A DNA stretch of 64,000 bases from Juglans regia (taxonomy: Eukaryota; Streptophyta; Magnoliopsida; Fagales; Juglandaceae), in the NCBI RefSeq assembly GCF_001411555.2, contig NC_049901.1, positions 13,803,190 to 13,867,189 on the forward strand, read 5' to 3'. The translations under genes were made by a program, and so were the position numbers. How positions within the stretch are numbered: position 1 is the first letter of the stretch; each line of letters starts with the position of its first letter. This document shows, in pieces, positions 47,884 through 60,004 of the stretch. The notes below the pieces were generated by a model that saw nothing but the letters and a program-made list of their open reading frames with translations, searched no databases and had not been told where the DNA came from.

Positions 47884-48067
47884 CCGTTTAGATAGTGAGA
47901 TGAGTTGAGATGAAAGTTAAATAAAATATTATTAGAATATGATTTTTTAATATTATTATTGTTTTAGGAATTGAAAAAGTTGAATTGTTTATTATATTTT
48001 GTATAAAAATTTGAGAAAGTTGTAGTGATGAGATGAGATAAAATATTTTTACTATTCAAACAGAGCC
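47884..48067. mobile_element. Harbinger-like MITE, GAGATGAG family
   Basis: Ends CCGTTTAGATAGTGAGATGAG and ACTATTCAAACAGAGCC are imperfectly inverted, with TTA/TAA flanks (47881-47883 and 48068-48070). Internal structure is as at 2068. Confidence 0.75.
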
Positions 48068-48153
48068 TAATGTTTGTTGAGAAATTCACTCGTGGATCAA
48101 TAAATATTGTAGGATTCATTTTGTGTGTCCATTTCTCACTCTCTTAAATCTTA

Positions 48154-48280
48154 GGTCTCGTTTAGATAGTGAGATGATATGAGATGGTTTTAAATGAAAG
48201 ATAGTTTTGTATGAGAATTTGAAAAAGTTATAATGATAGAATGAGATGAGATGAAACCGTTTATTTATCCAAACGGAACC
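48154..48280. mobile_element. Harbinger-like MITE, GAGATGAG family, short
   Basis: Ends GGTCTCGTTTAGATAG and TATCCAAACGGAACC, flanked by TTA and TAG. At 127 bp it looks like an internally deleted relative of the element 90 bp to its left. Confidence 0.65.
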
Positions 48281-48597
48281 TAGATCAATTCAGACATAAA
48301 TTCTAAAAAATCGAAATTAGATACACTAATTAGAATATGGATTTATTGTGGCTAACATTAAACTATTAAAATGAAGTAACAATTAGAACAAATCAATCAC
48401 ATGGAACAGTTTCAGAAGGTCAATTTTTTTGATACTATAGGGACATCAGAGTTTAGATATACACCATTCAACTGTTATAAACACCATAGGCCACCCTAAG
48501 AGGTTCTTGACATTTCGCTCTACCTTGCCATCTGGTCAAATCTACTTTTTGACTTGTGCATGGTTGTGACTTGACACCGACCTCTTATGCATCCTTG

Positions 48598-49295
48598 TAG
48601 GTGTGGGGGGTTGGGAGCGTCGACCGCCCCGACCTTGTCTCGGCGATCCGGATAACCCTGCTTGCCCCATATGGGGACGGAATATGGGGCAGGCAGGGTG
48701 GTTTGGGCCCACGCTCGCCCCTTTTGCACCTAGCACCTTAATCCCATCCCAATTATATATATCTACACACATTTGTTATCAAAACGGCATTTTGGTAATA
48801 TTTTTTTTAAAAGAAACTATATACATAGTTTTGGGCGTTAAGTTAAACCTAATCTCCCCTCCCCTAATCTCTCTTGGTCTTCCCCAATGTGTCTCTCCAT
48901 CTCTCGGTCTTCTCAGAGCCTCTCTCCCTCGCCGCCCTCTTCTTTTCATCCTCCTCCTTGGCGTCTCTTCTTCTTATTCTCTTAGACCTCCCCCCTCCCC
49001 CCCTGTTGTTTATTGCTATAATTTTTTTAGTGTGGATTTGTTGTGTATTTTACTATTTTGTTGTGGATCTGTATACTTTTGTAGATTTGTTATTTTTTTG
49101 TCTTTCACGGTTGTGACGGCTATTGTGTGTGGTGGACATAAGGGTGGATGGACCAAAGGTTCATCACCACCCCCGGCACCGGATGCAGATGCTGATTATG
49201 GGAAAAAAACTTGCATGGGCGGAGGTGGCTGCCCATGCAAGGGCAGAGGTGGCCCTTTCCGCACCCTATCCCCACATGGGCGGGTAGCACCCCTA
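48598..49295. mobile_element. hAT-like non-autonomous element, perfect 8-bp target duplication
   Basis: 698 bp, with TAGGTGTGGGGGG at the left and GGGTAGCACCCCTA at the right, flanked by the perfect repeat CATCCTTG (48590-48597 and 49296-49303). GC-rich subterminal blocks surround an interior with TATATATATC, a long CT-rich leader-like tract (48855-49005) and T-rich intron-like DNA. The layout is like the elements at 15591, 23391, 54507 and 60492. A long frame across it (48603-49316) is low complexity and not a protein I can support. Confidence 0.88.
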
Positions 49296-49455
49296 CATCC
49301 TTGTTACCAATCTTGATTTAGTAGAAGCTCAATCTTTGCTATAGCCTCAAATTTTTTCTGCACTAAACTATAATCCATTATTGAATTGTACAAAAATTCA
49401 CCCGAATGGTGATTATTTCTTGGAAAATGCCAAGTGAATTGAAGAAACGAATAAT

Positions 49456-49621
49456 GAGGCTGCGTTTAGATATTAAACTAAATTGAGATAAAAAAATATT
49501 GTTAGAATATTATTTTTTAATATTATTATTTTAAAATTTTAAAAAGTTAAATTATTTATTATATTTTATATTAAAAATTTAAAAAATTATAATGATGAGT
49601 TGTAAGAATCAAATCCAAACC
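49456..49621. mobile_element. Harbinger-like MITE, decayed
   Basis: GAGGCTGCGTTTAGAT at the left and ATCAAATCCAAACC at the right are roughly inverted. The AT-rich interior (TTGTTAGAATATTATTTTTTAATATTATTATT) matches the core of the elements at 2068 and 47884. Confidence 0.5.
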
Positions 49622-52409
49622 TAACGAAAAAAGCAATTCATACGGATCGGTGCATTTCGTTGGTGCGTTTCTCCTACCCATGTAGTAGAAGGACCCTTAT
49701 TTCTTGGTGTCATGGCAGGAAATATGGGACCAGCTTCTATTTGTCATTTCCAACCTTGATTTTCTTTGATTATTTTGTATTTTTTTTTTAATTTTTTTTT
49801 GGGGTTATGTGTTAGGGTTCTTTTATTTTAATTTAACGTTCATCTCGAAACAAAAAGTAAACATGTCATGAAGTCTCTTTCCCTCTTGAATCTGTTCTGG
49901 TTGCAGTACTTGGTCTGCACAAATAACAAGAGGAAGGGGTTTGGACAAAAAAGAAAACAAATACCCAGCAAGCAGTTACGCTGATACAGTTAATGCCCAC
50001 CGAGTTCGCTTCCCTAACCAAGAAAAATCTCCATATACGTAAACGTGTAGTACAGAAAGATCACGTATTTGTGTAATTCATGAGCCCGCGGATCACATGG
50101 AATGGGTGGAGGAGCACATTCGACAACAAGGATATATAGTACGATCCTACCCCAGAACACAAAATGATCATCACAATCTTGGAGATCCTACTGGATCTCC
50201 TCCACAGACTTTGGCCAGCTGGCCTACACGGGCGAGACCCACTTTCACTTGTCTTTAACCTGCTTACTTAAACCCTAGTGCCCTATCGATATCTCTTGCG
50301 TCGTTGTTTCGCATGTCAGACCCAGATTCGATATTCATCATGTACAGCGTAAAGCACAACAACACACAGGCATGGAGAGACAGAGGGCGCGCTCAGGGAT
50401 CGAAAAGCAACAAAACCACGTGAAAATGGCAATTATTTACTGTACTGCTCTTAAATTTGTCATCAGTTAAGTCCCTCTCATTTCATTTACGAGAGAGAAG
50501 CTTCGGTCGGCTGGCCATGATAATACCTTTTCTTTTTTCTTTTTCCTCCACGGCTCTGATGATAGTTTTGTATCTATATTTATTATTATTTGGTCATGAT
50601 GTGTGTTACTGCAATTGCCGTGATAGAAAATACTAAATATATTCAAAATCATCAAATTTGAATTTTAAAACTTAAATTAAGATAAATTTTATAAATAAAA
50701 ATATAGGTATATAGATTGCTGACCAATCAGACTATATATGCCTACTCGAATAATTAGTACGAATCCAAAAGCTAGCTAGCCTTTGGATATTGAAAAGTTC
50801 GTGCCAATAAGTTAGGTGCTATTCATATTCAATAATCAATGATCATCGTCAAGGCCGTCTTGGCAGTCTAGCTAGCTTGCCTTCAATTTCAACCTCTTCT
50901 GTTTGGACGCTATGATCTGTTAATGCCAAGATACAAGGGTTAAAGGCTAAAGCATCCGCACCTAGCTTTCTACATGCATTAATTGGTAGTGCATAACCCC
51001 GCGGTTTCCATCATTATTTTCCTTCCACACAAAAAACCATTCATTTTTTATAACTATCGGCCAATTACGTAAATTTATATACAAACCTTTGTAAGAAACG
51101 TATACTTGGTTTGGATTAGTTGAAATGATTTTAAATAAAAGATAAAAATTAAAAATATATTATTTTTTAATATTATTATTATTTTAAAATTTTAAATATT
51201 AAAAAATTTCTTTTATTTTATGTAAAAATTTTAAAAAATTATAATAATAAGATAAAATAAAATGAAATAAAATATTTTTTAATTTAAATATAATTTTTTA
51301 ATTTTCTGACCGGACGTTTGTGCACAGTCTAATGTTTAACGTCTTTACCAAAGCAACAGTGTGTTTTCGGTCAAATGATGGGCACGCCGCTCACGCTGTA
51401 ACTGGGTCAGAGCGTGGCAGAGAGTCTGAGGCTGGGCACAGCTCAAATGTTGAAAAGCAACTTCTCTTTTTCATCGGGTAAGTTGAAAAAAAGCAACTTT
51501 TTCTCTGGCTTGATTGATGTGGGCTCTTTCCCTTCTCTCTTTGTCATTTTTCTCTCTAGTAACGTTAGATATAAATTTTAAATAATTTTTTTATAAAATA
51601 ATAAATCTTTTAAATAAAAAATAATTTTTTTTATCTTTTTTAAAAATAAAATCTATTTTTTTATAAAAATTTATATAAAATTTACCTATTTAAAATTTAT
51701 ATAAATCATTTCTCTTTTCTCCCGACACGGAGCTCATTGAAATTTGGAAGTCTGAAGGTGCTAAACGCGGACATCTCATCACGTGACAGGCCGTAGATGT
51801 AACTCTGCCGTAGATGGCGTGGCACAGGTTTTTACCACGGAGGAGAGAGCGAGTTCGTTTGTTCTAATATTATTTTTTTAATTTAAAATTTTAAAAAATT
51901 AAATTATGTATTTTATTTTCCATAAAAATTTAAAAAAGTCTGCTTGGGAGATGCAATGATACGTTTATACATTACTAACGCAGATTAATTGGAGAAGAGA
52001 CAGACCTAACATCCAGATGTTTGTATAAAATACTATCTCTTGGTAGCATAGGATTTTATATATAATTTTTCTATATATAATTGTTAGATATAATCGAGAT
52101 GCAGTCATTCATGATACGTTAAATTTAAAATGAATTATCTACTCTTTTTCTAAATGTACATATTCTCTCTTATCAACACGCTCTCTCTTTCATCAACTCT
52201 CTCTATCTTTCGTTTTTCGGGTCGTCTCTCTTATAATTTCTCTTTCTCATCAGTTCGATCTTTCTCTCTTATAAGTTCTCTCTCTCATCAATTCGGTCTT
52301 TCTCTCTTATTAACTCCATCAGCTCGATTTCTCTCCTCAGCGCACTCATCAAATATCTTCACGTCAATCTCATTTGCATCAGGCGCTTCAACAAGTGTTT
52401 TTCTTTTAT
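49622..52409. other. Long intergenic stretch, no gene supported
   Basis: Mostly AT-rich. The following were noted: a MITE-core-like AT block at about 51108-51300, a pyrimidine tract at about 52150-52340 (repeated CTCTCTTAT..TCATCA words), and several A/T homopolymers. I see no exons with splice context. Confidence 0.5.
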
Positions 52410-52760
52410 AGAAAATGCTAAGCGTCCCGCTCTCAACTCCTGTTGGGAACTACCGCTTTTAATATGTATTTTTTTATGTGTTTTGTTTTAATTTTTTTTA
52501 TATAAATTTTGTTAATAATTTTAAATATTTAAAAAAATAAAAAAATTATAATATTATTAAAAAATATTTTCTTAATCATTATTTCATGATTAAGAAAATA
52601 TTTTATTTTATTTTTTTACTTTCTGATTAAAAAAATATATTTTAATAATATTCTAAATTTATTTTATTTTTTTAAAATATATAAAAATGTTAAAAAATCT
52701 ATATAATAAATAACTTTAAAAAAAACATTTGAAAGAAACTCCAGCGCTGTAGCATTGTCC
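52410..52760. mobile_element. Mutator-like foldback element, 9-bp target duplication (first of two)
   Basis: 351 bp. The left end AGAAAATGCTAAGCGTCCCGC and the right end CAGCGCTGTAGCATTGTCC are inverted with mismatches. Flanks TTCTTTTAT (52401-52409) and TTCTTTTGT (52761-52769) match at 8 of 9. The interior is AT-rich with TTAATCATTATTTCATGATTAA-type symmetry. No coding sequence. Confidence 0.75.
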
Positions 52761-52877
52761 TTCTTTTGTATGTAAGGCCTATATATATCTACCTAGAAAC
52801 TGTTTGAGACGGAAAATCATAAAAAAATCTTAATTTGTAACTGTATAACTAACTCTATTAATTAACCTTTCTAAATA

Positions 52878-53296
52878 GGAAAATGCTAGAGCTCCCGCTG
52901 GGGGCTCCAGCTGGGAGCTCCCGCCGGAGCTCTAGTGTATTTTTTTATGTGTATTTTTTAATTCTTTTTTTTATGTAGATATTTTTAATGATTTTAAATA
53001 TTTTTAAAAAATAAAAAAATTTATAATATTATTAAATAATACTTACTTAATCACAAAGTAAAATATAAAATATTTTTATATGATTTTTTATTTTACTTCG
53101 TGATTAAGGAAGTATTTTTTAATAATTTTTTTTTTTTACTTCTTGATTAAGAAAGTGTTTTTAATAATGTTCTAAATTTATTTTATTTTTTAAAAAATAT
53201 TAAAAAAATTATATAAAAAACAACTTAAAAAAAAACACATACAAAAATACACTACAGCCCCAGCGGGAGCCCCCAGCGGGGGCTGTAGCACGATCC
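52878..53296. mobile_element. Mutator-like foldback element, perfect 9-bp target duplication (second of two)
   Basis: 419 bp, flanked by a perfect TTCTAAATA repeat (52869-52877 and 53297-53305). Long inverted arms of roughly 85 bp: the left contains GCTCCCGCTGGGGGCTCC and TAGTGTATTTTTTTATGTG, the right their near-complements GGAGCCCCCAGCGGGGGC and CACATACAAAAATACACTA. Same family as the element 118 bp to its left. The length of the TIR and the 9-bp duplication fit Mutator-like elements. Confidence 0.85.
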
Positions 53297-53363
53297 TTCT
53301 AAATATCAACGACAGTTGCCAGTTGGGACCAGTACTGTACAGTATGATGTTGGGTGCATGGCC

Positions 53364-53583
53364 GGCCTTGTTTGTTTTCCAAAAACATCTCATCTCATCT
53401 CATCTCATCTCATTTCATCATTACAACTTTCCTAAATCTCCACACAAAATAAAATAAACAATTCAACTTTTTCAAATCCCAAAACAACAATAATATTAAA
53501 AAATATATTCTAACAATATTTTATTCAACTTTTTAACTTTAATCTCAACTCATCTCATCTCATTTCTAAAAACAAACGAGACC
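53364..53583. mobile_element. Harbinger-like MITE, GAGATGAG family, inverted orientation
   Basis: Ends GGCCTTGTTTGTTTTCC and TAAAAACAAACGAGACC, with CATCTCATCTCATCTC arrays inside. It is the closest relative of 2068-2282 in this window, in opposite orientation. The 3-bp target duplication is no longer readable. Confidence 0.75.
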
Positions 53584-54432
53584 AAACCATATTTTTCAGG
53601 ACCCATGAGAAATAGCATCTTACCCTTAAGAAGAGAGATCGAGATCGAGATCCGAGAGATAACATCTTTTGAGATACATCAACCATTCTCTTTTCTTTGA
53701 TAACATCTACCTTTACAATCTTCTAGTATTACCTTATCTTCTGGGTTGTTTATAATCTTCTCGGATTACCGTGTCTTCTGGGTTACTTGATTATCAAAAA
53801 AATAAAAAAAATTGATAAATGATAATTAGGTTTACTTTTTTTTTTATTTTTTTTTTATCTCTTCATTCGTTACTACATTCTCTTTTATAAACCTATGTTT
53901 ACGAGAATTCTAATTTTATGGATTGTAAAATCAAAGGGTTCAATCTGTTGCAATGTCTTGTTTGACGACTCTCTTTTTCCTATTGCTGATCTTCTACCTT
54001 CTAACACCGAGTATTAGTATTGGATTATACAAATGAAAATATAAAATTTACACAATATGATATAATTTTGCATTTGATTATTTTACTCAAAATTAATTCT
54101 CACATTGGATTATCTATCTGTTAGCTAAAATAATAATAAAATATTATTAATTTAATATTTTTAATATTTTTTTACTTAATTTATTTTTACCATATTTTTG
54201 TTCATATCTTAATTAATAATCAAATTATAATTAAATTATTTAATCCAATTGCACCAATTCATTCTTAGATTACGATAGCAGAAAAATCACAGAGATTAAT
54301 TAAATTATTTCATCTAATTGCACCAATTGCACCACTTAATAATCAATGAGATTACGATAGCAAAAACAAAAAGACCATGAATACTGAAATCATATAGAAG
54401 GTTAAACAAAAGTAGTGATTGCATGCACTAAC
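53584..54432. other. AT-rich DNA downstream of the orphan exon, no gene supported
   Basis: I looked on the minus strand for the next exon of the lesion-inducer-like gene (a GVDGGPAA-like phrase) and did not find it. Only low-complexity AT-rich DNA and a few short direct repeats (AATTGCACCAATT at about 54248 and 54317) are present. Confidence 0.5.
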
Positions 54433-54500
54433 TCTCGATAAGCAGTGAGCATGAAAACAAAGGCGAAGAGAACTCTCCCAAGAAACGAAGCGAAAGCCAT
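54433..54500 (-). pseudogene. Orphan first exon, HR-like lesion-inducing protein family
   Basis: On the minus strand, ATG at 54500-54498 opens a frame beginning MAFASFLGRVLFAFVFML and continuing TAYRE, then a GA|GTTAGT donor-like junction at 54433/54432. This closely resembles the conserved N terminus I recall for plant HR-like lesion-inducer (DoxX-like membrane) proteins, usually followed in the next exon by a FNEFGVDGGPAA-like phrase. No second exon occurs within 1 kb or elsewhere that I could see in the window. Six bases upstream of the ATG the sequence turns into a transposon end. It is probably a relic; a functional gene would need a distant second exon and a new promoter. Confidence 0.5.
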
Positions 54501-54506
54501 CAGAGA

Positions 54507-57500
54507 TAAGACTGTTCATCCGGGCCGGATTTTTTTTCGGCCCGGTCCAGAACCCAGATAACCAGGTTCCAGTTACTGTTTTCGGACCGGGTCAAATCCG
54601 GGCCAAAACCCGCATGGTGAAAACTGGATATAGCCGGCCCAGATTCAGGTATGAAATCCGGATTCAAGCCGCTACCCGGGTTTGTATAAATGAGAAAAAA
54701 TATTCTTCAAACTCGACTTGATTTCGTCGCTCATCACTCCCCCAACCCCTCTCTCTCTCTCTCTCTCTCTCTCTATCACGCGAAACCCTAGCAGTCGCCG
54801 TGTCTCTCTTTCATTCTTCACTCCCGACCAGTGACCACGATCTGTCTCGCCGTCGGCCTCAAAGATTTTCCCGATTTCCTCATCCGTTTCTTTTTCTTTT
54901 TTGAGATGCCGAAACCCTCTCTATTTGTTTTCTTCATCCTCGTGCCGCCGTTTTCATCCTTGGTATGCTTTCTTCTCTCTGTTTGTTTTGTTCTCTCTTT
55001 GTTGATTTTGAGTTTGTTCTGATGAGAATGTTTGAGGAGTATTTTTATGGGTTAAAATGTCTGGGTATTTGAAAGATTATGATGGGCTTTGTTCAGCTGA
55101 CGAGAAGTGTAAATCTTCTCGTTGGTGCTGTGATTTGGATCTTCGATCAGTTTCCTCTTTTGGCGATTCTTAAGTTTTAAGGATTTTTTCCCAGAAGGTT
55201 CCTTTTTTGACCCTTTCATTTGCTCCTGCAGATATATTACTTATGAGAAGATTGTCAATATGTAGTAAAAGTAATTGATGCATTCAGCTCTGACTATGCT
55301 TTTGATGCAGAGAACAGGGTGTGGTGCAGGATTTATATCATTTGTTGGTAACGCAACAATATATTTATAAATATATATTTATAGGCAGATTGCTTGATGG
55401 GTTGAGAAAATATTTAGAAATCTCTTTTTTGGAATGGTTGACAGTTATGCACCCTCGTGTCTGTAGCATGTGTATAGCTTTAGATAGCTGAGCATAGCCC
55501 TTTGTTTCTTTTACTTGCATTGTTGTGTCTGTCTTTGTGAATAAGGTAGGATAAGCTATAACTCTTTTGACATAACATGGAACTGACTTCTATTTCTATT
55601 TATTGCTTGCAAGAATTGTAATTAATGATAATGTCATAAATTATAATGCTTCCTATGGTCTTCTAAAGATAGCATCATCTGCCATGACTCTCTGCCTATG
55701 TTCCCAAAGGTAAAAGTATTCCATTCCATTCCTCCATACCATATTGGTTTAGCAATGAGTTATGATATAAATAGATGCTTGATGTTTCCCGGTTTTGATG
55801 ACAATGTTTGAGGAGTATTTTTATGGATTAGACTGCAAGCTTTAAGTTTAAAGAAACCTTCTAGCTTTTACAGAGATTGGCTCTTTTCCTTGGCTCCATT
55901 GTCGATTCTCTTCTATTAATTTATATAACTCCTGCTTTGTTTTATGCTTTATGCTTGATAACAATTTTGGCATTACAATTTTGGTGTGAGATTAAAAGAC
56001 TACATAGCTTTTCTAAGTATTCAACACTTTTATGTTTTGTAGGATCTCTTTCAGTTAGTAGATCACTTGAAGTTTCTAAGTATTCTAATTGATGGAAGAC
56101 CATGCTAATGATTTTGTAATTCATATCTTGAAATTTTGTATTTTGTAATGTATTGTATAAATAACAAATAATGTAATATATATGTAGTGGATTGCATGCA
56201 TTTTAGTTTTTCATTTTTATGTACTTTTATTATTCTTGACAATGTTAGTATTATGCTTTTTAACTTGACTTAGAAATTTTTTTCATAAACTATAGGCTTT
56301 TATAAAAAAAATTATGATTTTTAACATTATTTTTAATAAATATAAGCTTTTAGGCTTTTACATTAAGGGAATTATGCTCTTCAACATGGATTTTTCTTGA
56401 GAAGTCTTTAATATAGGCATTTAAAAAAAAAAAGGCTTTTAAACTGAAATATGGACTTCTATAAAGAATAAAAAAAAGAAGAAGGTATAGTCTGGAACCC
56501 GGATTTGCGGGTTGTAAAAATCCGGATTAATCAGGGTTTTGGCCCGGGTCATAACCGGGTAGATCTGGGCCGGAACCCGGTCCAGATTTGAAACCCGGGT
56601 TCCGGGTCGGATATGCCCGGATACCCGGTTGAACACCCCTAATCGAAGAAAGAAAGAGAGGAAATCTAGGTAGTAAAGGCATGAAGTCTTCTGTCCCACA
56701 TGTAGCCATCGCATCCTGTCCGAAGAGGGACTCAAAGAAAAAACTATAAACATCGAAAGAATTTTTATCATATTCTCTGTTCAAGATGTGTGTTGATTTC
56801 TTCTTTGAGAGATGAATGTGCAGAAATCGGAGAGAAGTGAGAAAGAAATGGGGGGCTATGTGCAAAAATTGGAGAGAAATGAAGAGAAGAGGGAACTTGG
56901 GAATACGAATGAAAGGGGAGAGAGGAGAGTTGGAGTTTGGATCGTATTTTTTTTAACAAAATATTATTTGATCTATCTACAGTGCTAATCCAAATACGAC
57001 CGGTGGGAGAAAATTATTGTAGCTCAAAGTCATAATATTATGCATTTGACTAATCCAATGCAAACATTTTTAAGATAAATTATACAAATATTTGAAAACA
57101 TTGTTATTTGGATAATCCAATGTCAGTGCTCCTTATGTTGAAAATCCATAGATTTTGTTTTTTCTTTTTTCTTTCAGTCAGTTGAAATGTTTTGATTTTT
57201 TTTAGATATTATTGTTGTCATCTGTAGACATAAGAGAAAATTACCATTTGAGGATGTTTCTTGTTCGTCACATAATGGTATCTAGTTGGGATGTGATCAG
57301 AACGATGCAAATTCTTTCAATCTTGATTTCTGAAATCTTATATACATGCATAACAAATGGCCTTTTAAGCCACGTGCATATTAAGTTCCGGGCATATTTT
57401 CCAATGCCCCTTTTCAGAAGGCAGTTTTATATCCAATTCTAATTGGCTTGTTTCTTTAGTTTTGAGGCAAAGTAGATATGTTAAAGCTACGCGTGACAGA

Positions 57501-57746
57501 AATAATAGAAGATTCGTCCATCATATCAAAACATTGTTAATACAGATTTTAAAGAAACATTAAAAAAAAAAACTCAAAAATACCCGAGTTCCGGGTTTAC
57601 AACCCGGTACCTGGACTGGGTGTACTCGGGTTTTACAACCCAGGTTCCAGCCCAGATTTTTTTGGGTCCGAAACCTAGAATCGGAATCTGGTTTCCCAGG
57701 TTCTGGACCGGGCTTAAAAAAAATCGGGTCCGGATGAACAGTCCTA
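54507..57746. mobile_element. Large TIR (hAT-like) element with promoter/leader-like segment
   Basis: The left end GACTGTTCATCCGGGCCGG (from 54510) mirrors the right end CCGGATGAACAGTC (to 57743), and the match extends about 45 bp through a run of T and CGGCCCGGTCCAGAACC. Inside are a third, inverted terminus-like block (56480-56640, ending GTTGAACACCCCTA), a (CT)n tract (54748-54775), an AAACCCTAG motif and a CT-rich leader with a possible GGTATGC donor near 54961, then about 1.5 kb of intron-like T-rich DNA. No transposase is readable. The extra inner terminus suggests two related elements nested or fused. No clear target duplication was found. Confidence 0.6.
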
Positions 57747-58459
57747 TCCACAGCCCAAGGATCCAGATCTCAATGCTCGCAATTTTCATATGGTCTTGAA
57801 GCCACCAATTCCATGGAGACAGTAAGCTTATTAATAAAATTGCAATGTATTAATTTTGCAAAAGAGATTCTTTATCAAGTGGTGGATATTATAAAAGAAA
57901 ATTTACAAATTTATATTATTTAATATGTTGGATTATAAAATTACTTTTACTGTAAACTTACTTTTATGAGATGGATTTTACATCGCTGCTCGTTCTAACA
58001 TCAAATTTCAGAATCAAGTTTCCAAGGTACATATCGTCTCATTTGTGAAAGACCCAATCCTATATGCCTTCACACGAACTGCCACGACCCACAACAAAAT
58101 TCGACCCTCATCACCATGATTAACTGCAAGTGTTTTCTTTTTCACATTTTTCGCAACATATCTTGATAGAAAAGCCACCACCGAGCTAAAAATGATTAAG
58201 CTTAACACCATAAGACTTCGCATGCTCCACCAAGAAATTTGTTTAGCCATCCATGAATTGGCAACCTTATCCACACACAAGACAACAGTGCATGACACAT
58301 GTCACCATCTTATTGTGTCAAGTAGCCCTAGTCCACATTAGCCACATTTGTTGCATTAGTAACACATCAGCGCGACTGCCATGTCATTAATTGACCTTTG
58401 ATCGTTGACCTAGTGCTTTCTACTCAATTTGTTTACACTGGTTTCATATTTTTAGCTTG
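57747..58459. other. Flank between the TIR element and the copia element
   Basis: A short leader-like stretch (57747-57830) may be the former 5' flank of the orphan exon at 54433-54500. A minus-strand frame of 94 codons at 58014-58298 has one hydrophobic segment, but I recognise no family. The copia 5' LTR is not identifiable here. Confidence 0.35.
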
Positions 58460-59636
58460 TTTTTGCATTGGACTCCCCCTCCATGGCTCAAAGTTCTTTT
58501 AATCTTAACAATATTGTTCGTCCAATCGATCCAATTTTGAATAGGCCTAACTACAATATGTTGGCCCAACATATAGTACTTTTTCTTCAAGAACAATGAT
58601 TGTGGGGTTATGTATCTAACACGATTTCACCACCTAAACTTAAAGATAGTGAGACAAAAGATGATTTTGCTTCACGTCTTAAGGATTGAGATAGTATACA
58701 CTCTAAGATACTTTCCTAGTTTATCAACTTTAGTTCCTTCTATTCATAGTCTACTTCAAAAGCTTGAGATTGCAAAGTTGCTTGAAAGTTTGTAGCGCAT
58801 TGATACAATTGCATTCATGATGCTTCCTTGGGCTTCCAACTTGAGACTAAACTTTACCAAATGCGTCAAGAATTAAGTTAGCCTATTTATGATTTTTATT
58901 CTTAAGTAAATAGTCTTTAGGAACAATTATATGATGCAGACATTGAACTAAAGTGCCCATAAGACAGGATTATTTGCGGCATATCATAATAGTAAAAAAT
59001 TTATGCACTTCATGATGACATCTCATGAGGATTTTGAGCCAACCTAGGCTTCTCTTTTGCATTGCAAACCTCTCGCAGCTCTCGAGGCTGTTGTTTCTAA
59101 GCTCATCTCTAAAGAAAACCAATGCCACCATGAAAATGCAATCTCCAGATATGGTTGTGGCAATTGCTTTTCTAAGCGATCCCAAGCCATCATCTAGTCA
59201 CACATTTGCATAGTTGCCATCGAAGTCAATTTTATGTAAGTACTGCAAAAAGACTGACCACTTAGTCAATGGATGGTGCAAACTAAGGCTAATTTTTCAT
59301 AATGATGGCATTGTTGTGCTGCATCATCAGACGAGTCAGCATATTGGGATGTGTCGTAAAGTTTGACTTCTTTTCGAGCTTACCTCTCTAATTATTCCAG
59401 CGTGCACACAGACTTCTCTTGTTGCTTCCTCTACTTTCTCTAGCTTATGGCACTCACAATTGGGTCATGCCTCTTTACCACGTGTTCAACTTTTAGCTTC
59501 TCATGGTCATTTAGGGTCTTTTGATTTCAAGTTCTTTCATGCCATTTTGGAAAACAAACAAATTTCTCATTCAATAATAGTGATTCCTCTTCTTCTACCC
59601 CATTTGATTTAGTTCATTATGAAATTTGGGGCCTTG

Positions 59637-60004
59637 CTCCCATTCCTACTGAGTGGGGAGGGCAGGGCAGAGGCTTTTGGTTACTCCCGTTGTTCTTGAA
59701 TATATATTTTGTGTCATTAATCTAAACTTGTAAATATTTATCAAAAACTTTTGCAAATGATCAAAACTCAATTTTCTTGTTCCATCGAGATATTTTGTTC
59801 AGATAATGCCCTGAAGTTCTTTCTCCCGCTCCTACTGAGTGGGGAGGGCAGGGTAGAGGCCTTTGGTTACTCTCGTTATACTTAGATATGCCTTTTGCAT
59901 CATTAATCTAATTTTTTTAATATTTATCAAATCATTCACAAAATGATTCAAACTCAGTTTTCTTATTCCATCAAAGTATTCTTTCAGATAATGCCATGGA
60001 GTAT
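59637..60004. repeat. 186-bp tandem duplication inside the copia integrase region
   Basis: CCTACTGAGTGGGGAGGGCAG begins at 59645 and again at 59831. The two units stay alignable through ..TTGGTTACTC.CGTT.., TTTGCATCATTAATCTAA and CAGATAATGCC, with many substitutions, so the duplication is old. It repeats part of the integrase core, including the SDNA-like motif. Confidence 0.85.

Noticed and set aside
48603..49316. 237-codon plus-strand frame
   Set aside because: It runs across the whole hAT-like element including both termini, is low complexity (serine, leucine, proline), and has no homology I recognise.
58014..58298. 94-codon minus-strand frame with a hydrophobic stretch
   Set aside because: No family recognised and no supporting gene structure next to transposon remnants. 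Left as intergenic.
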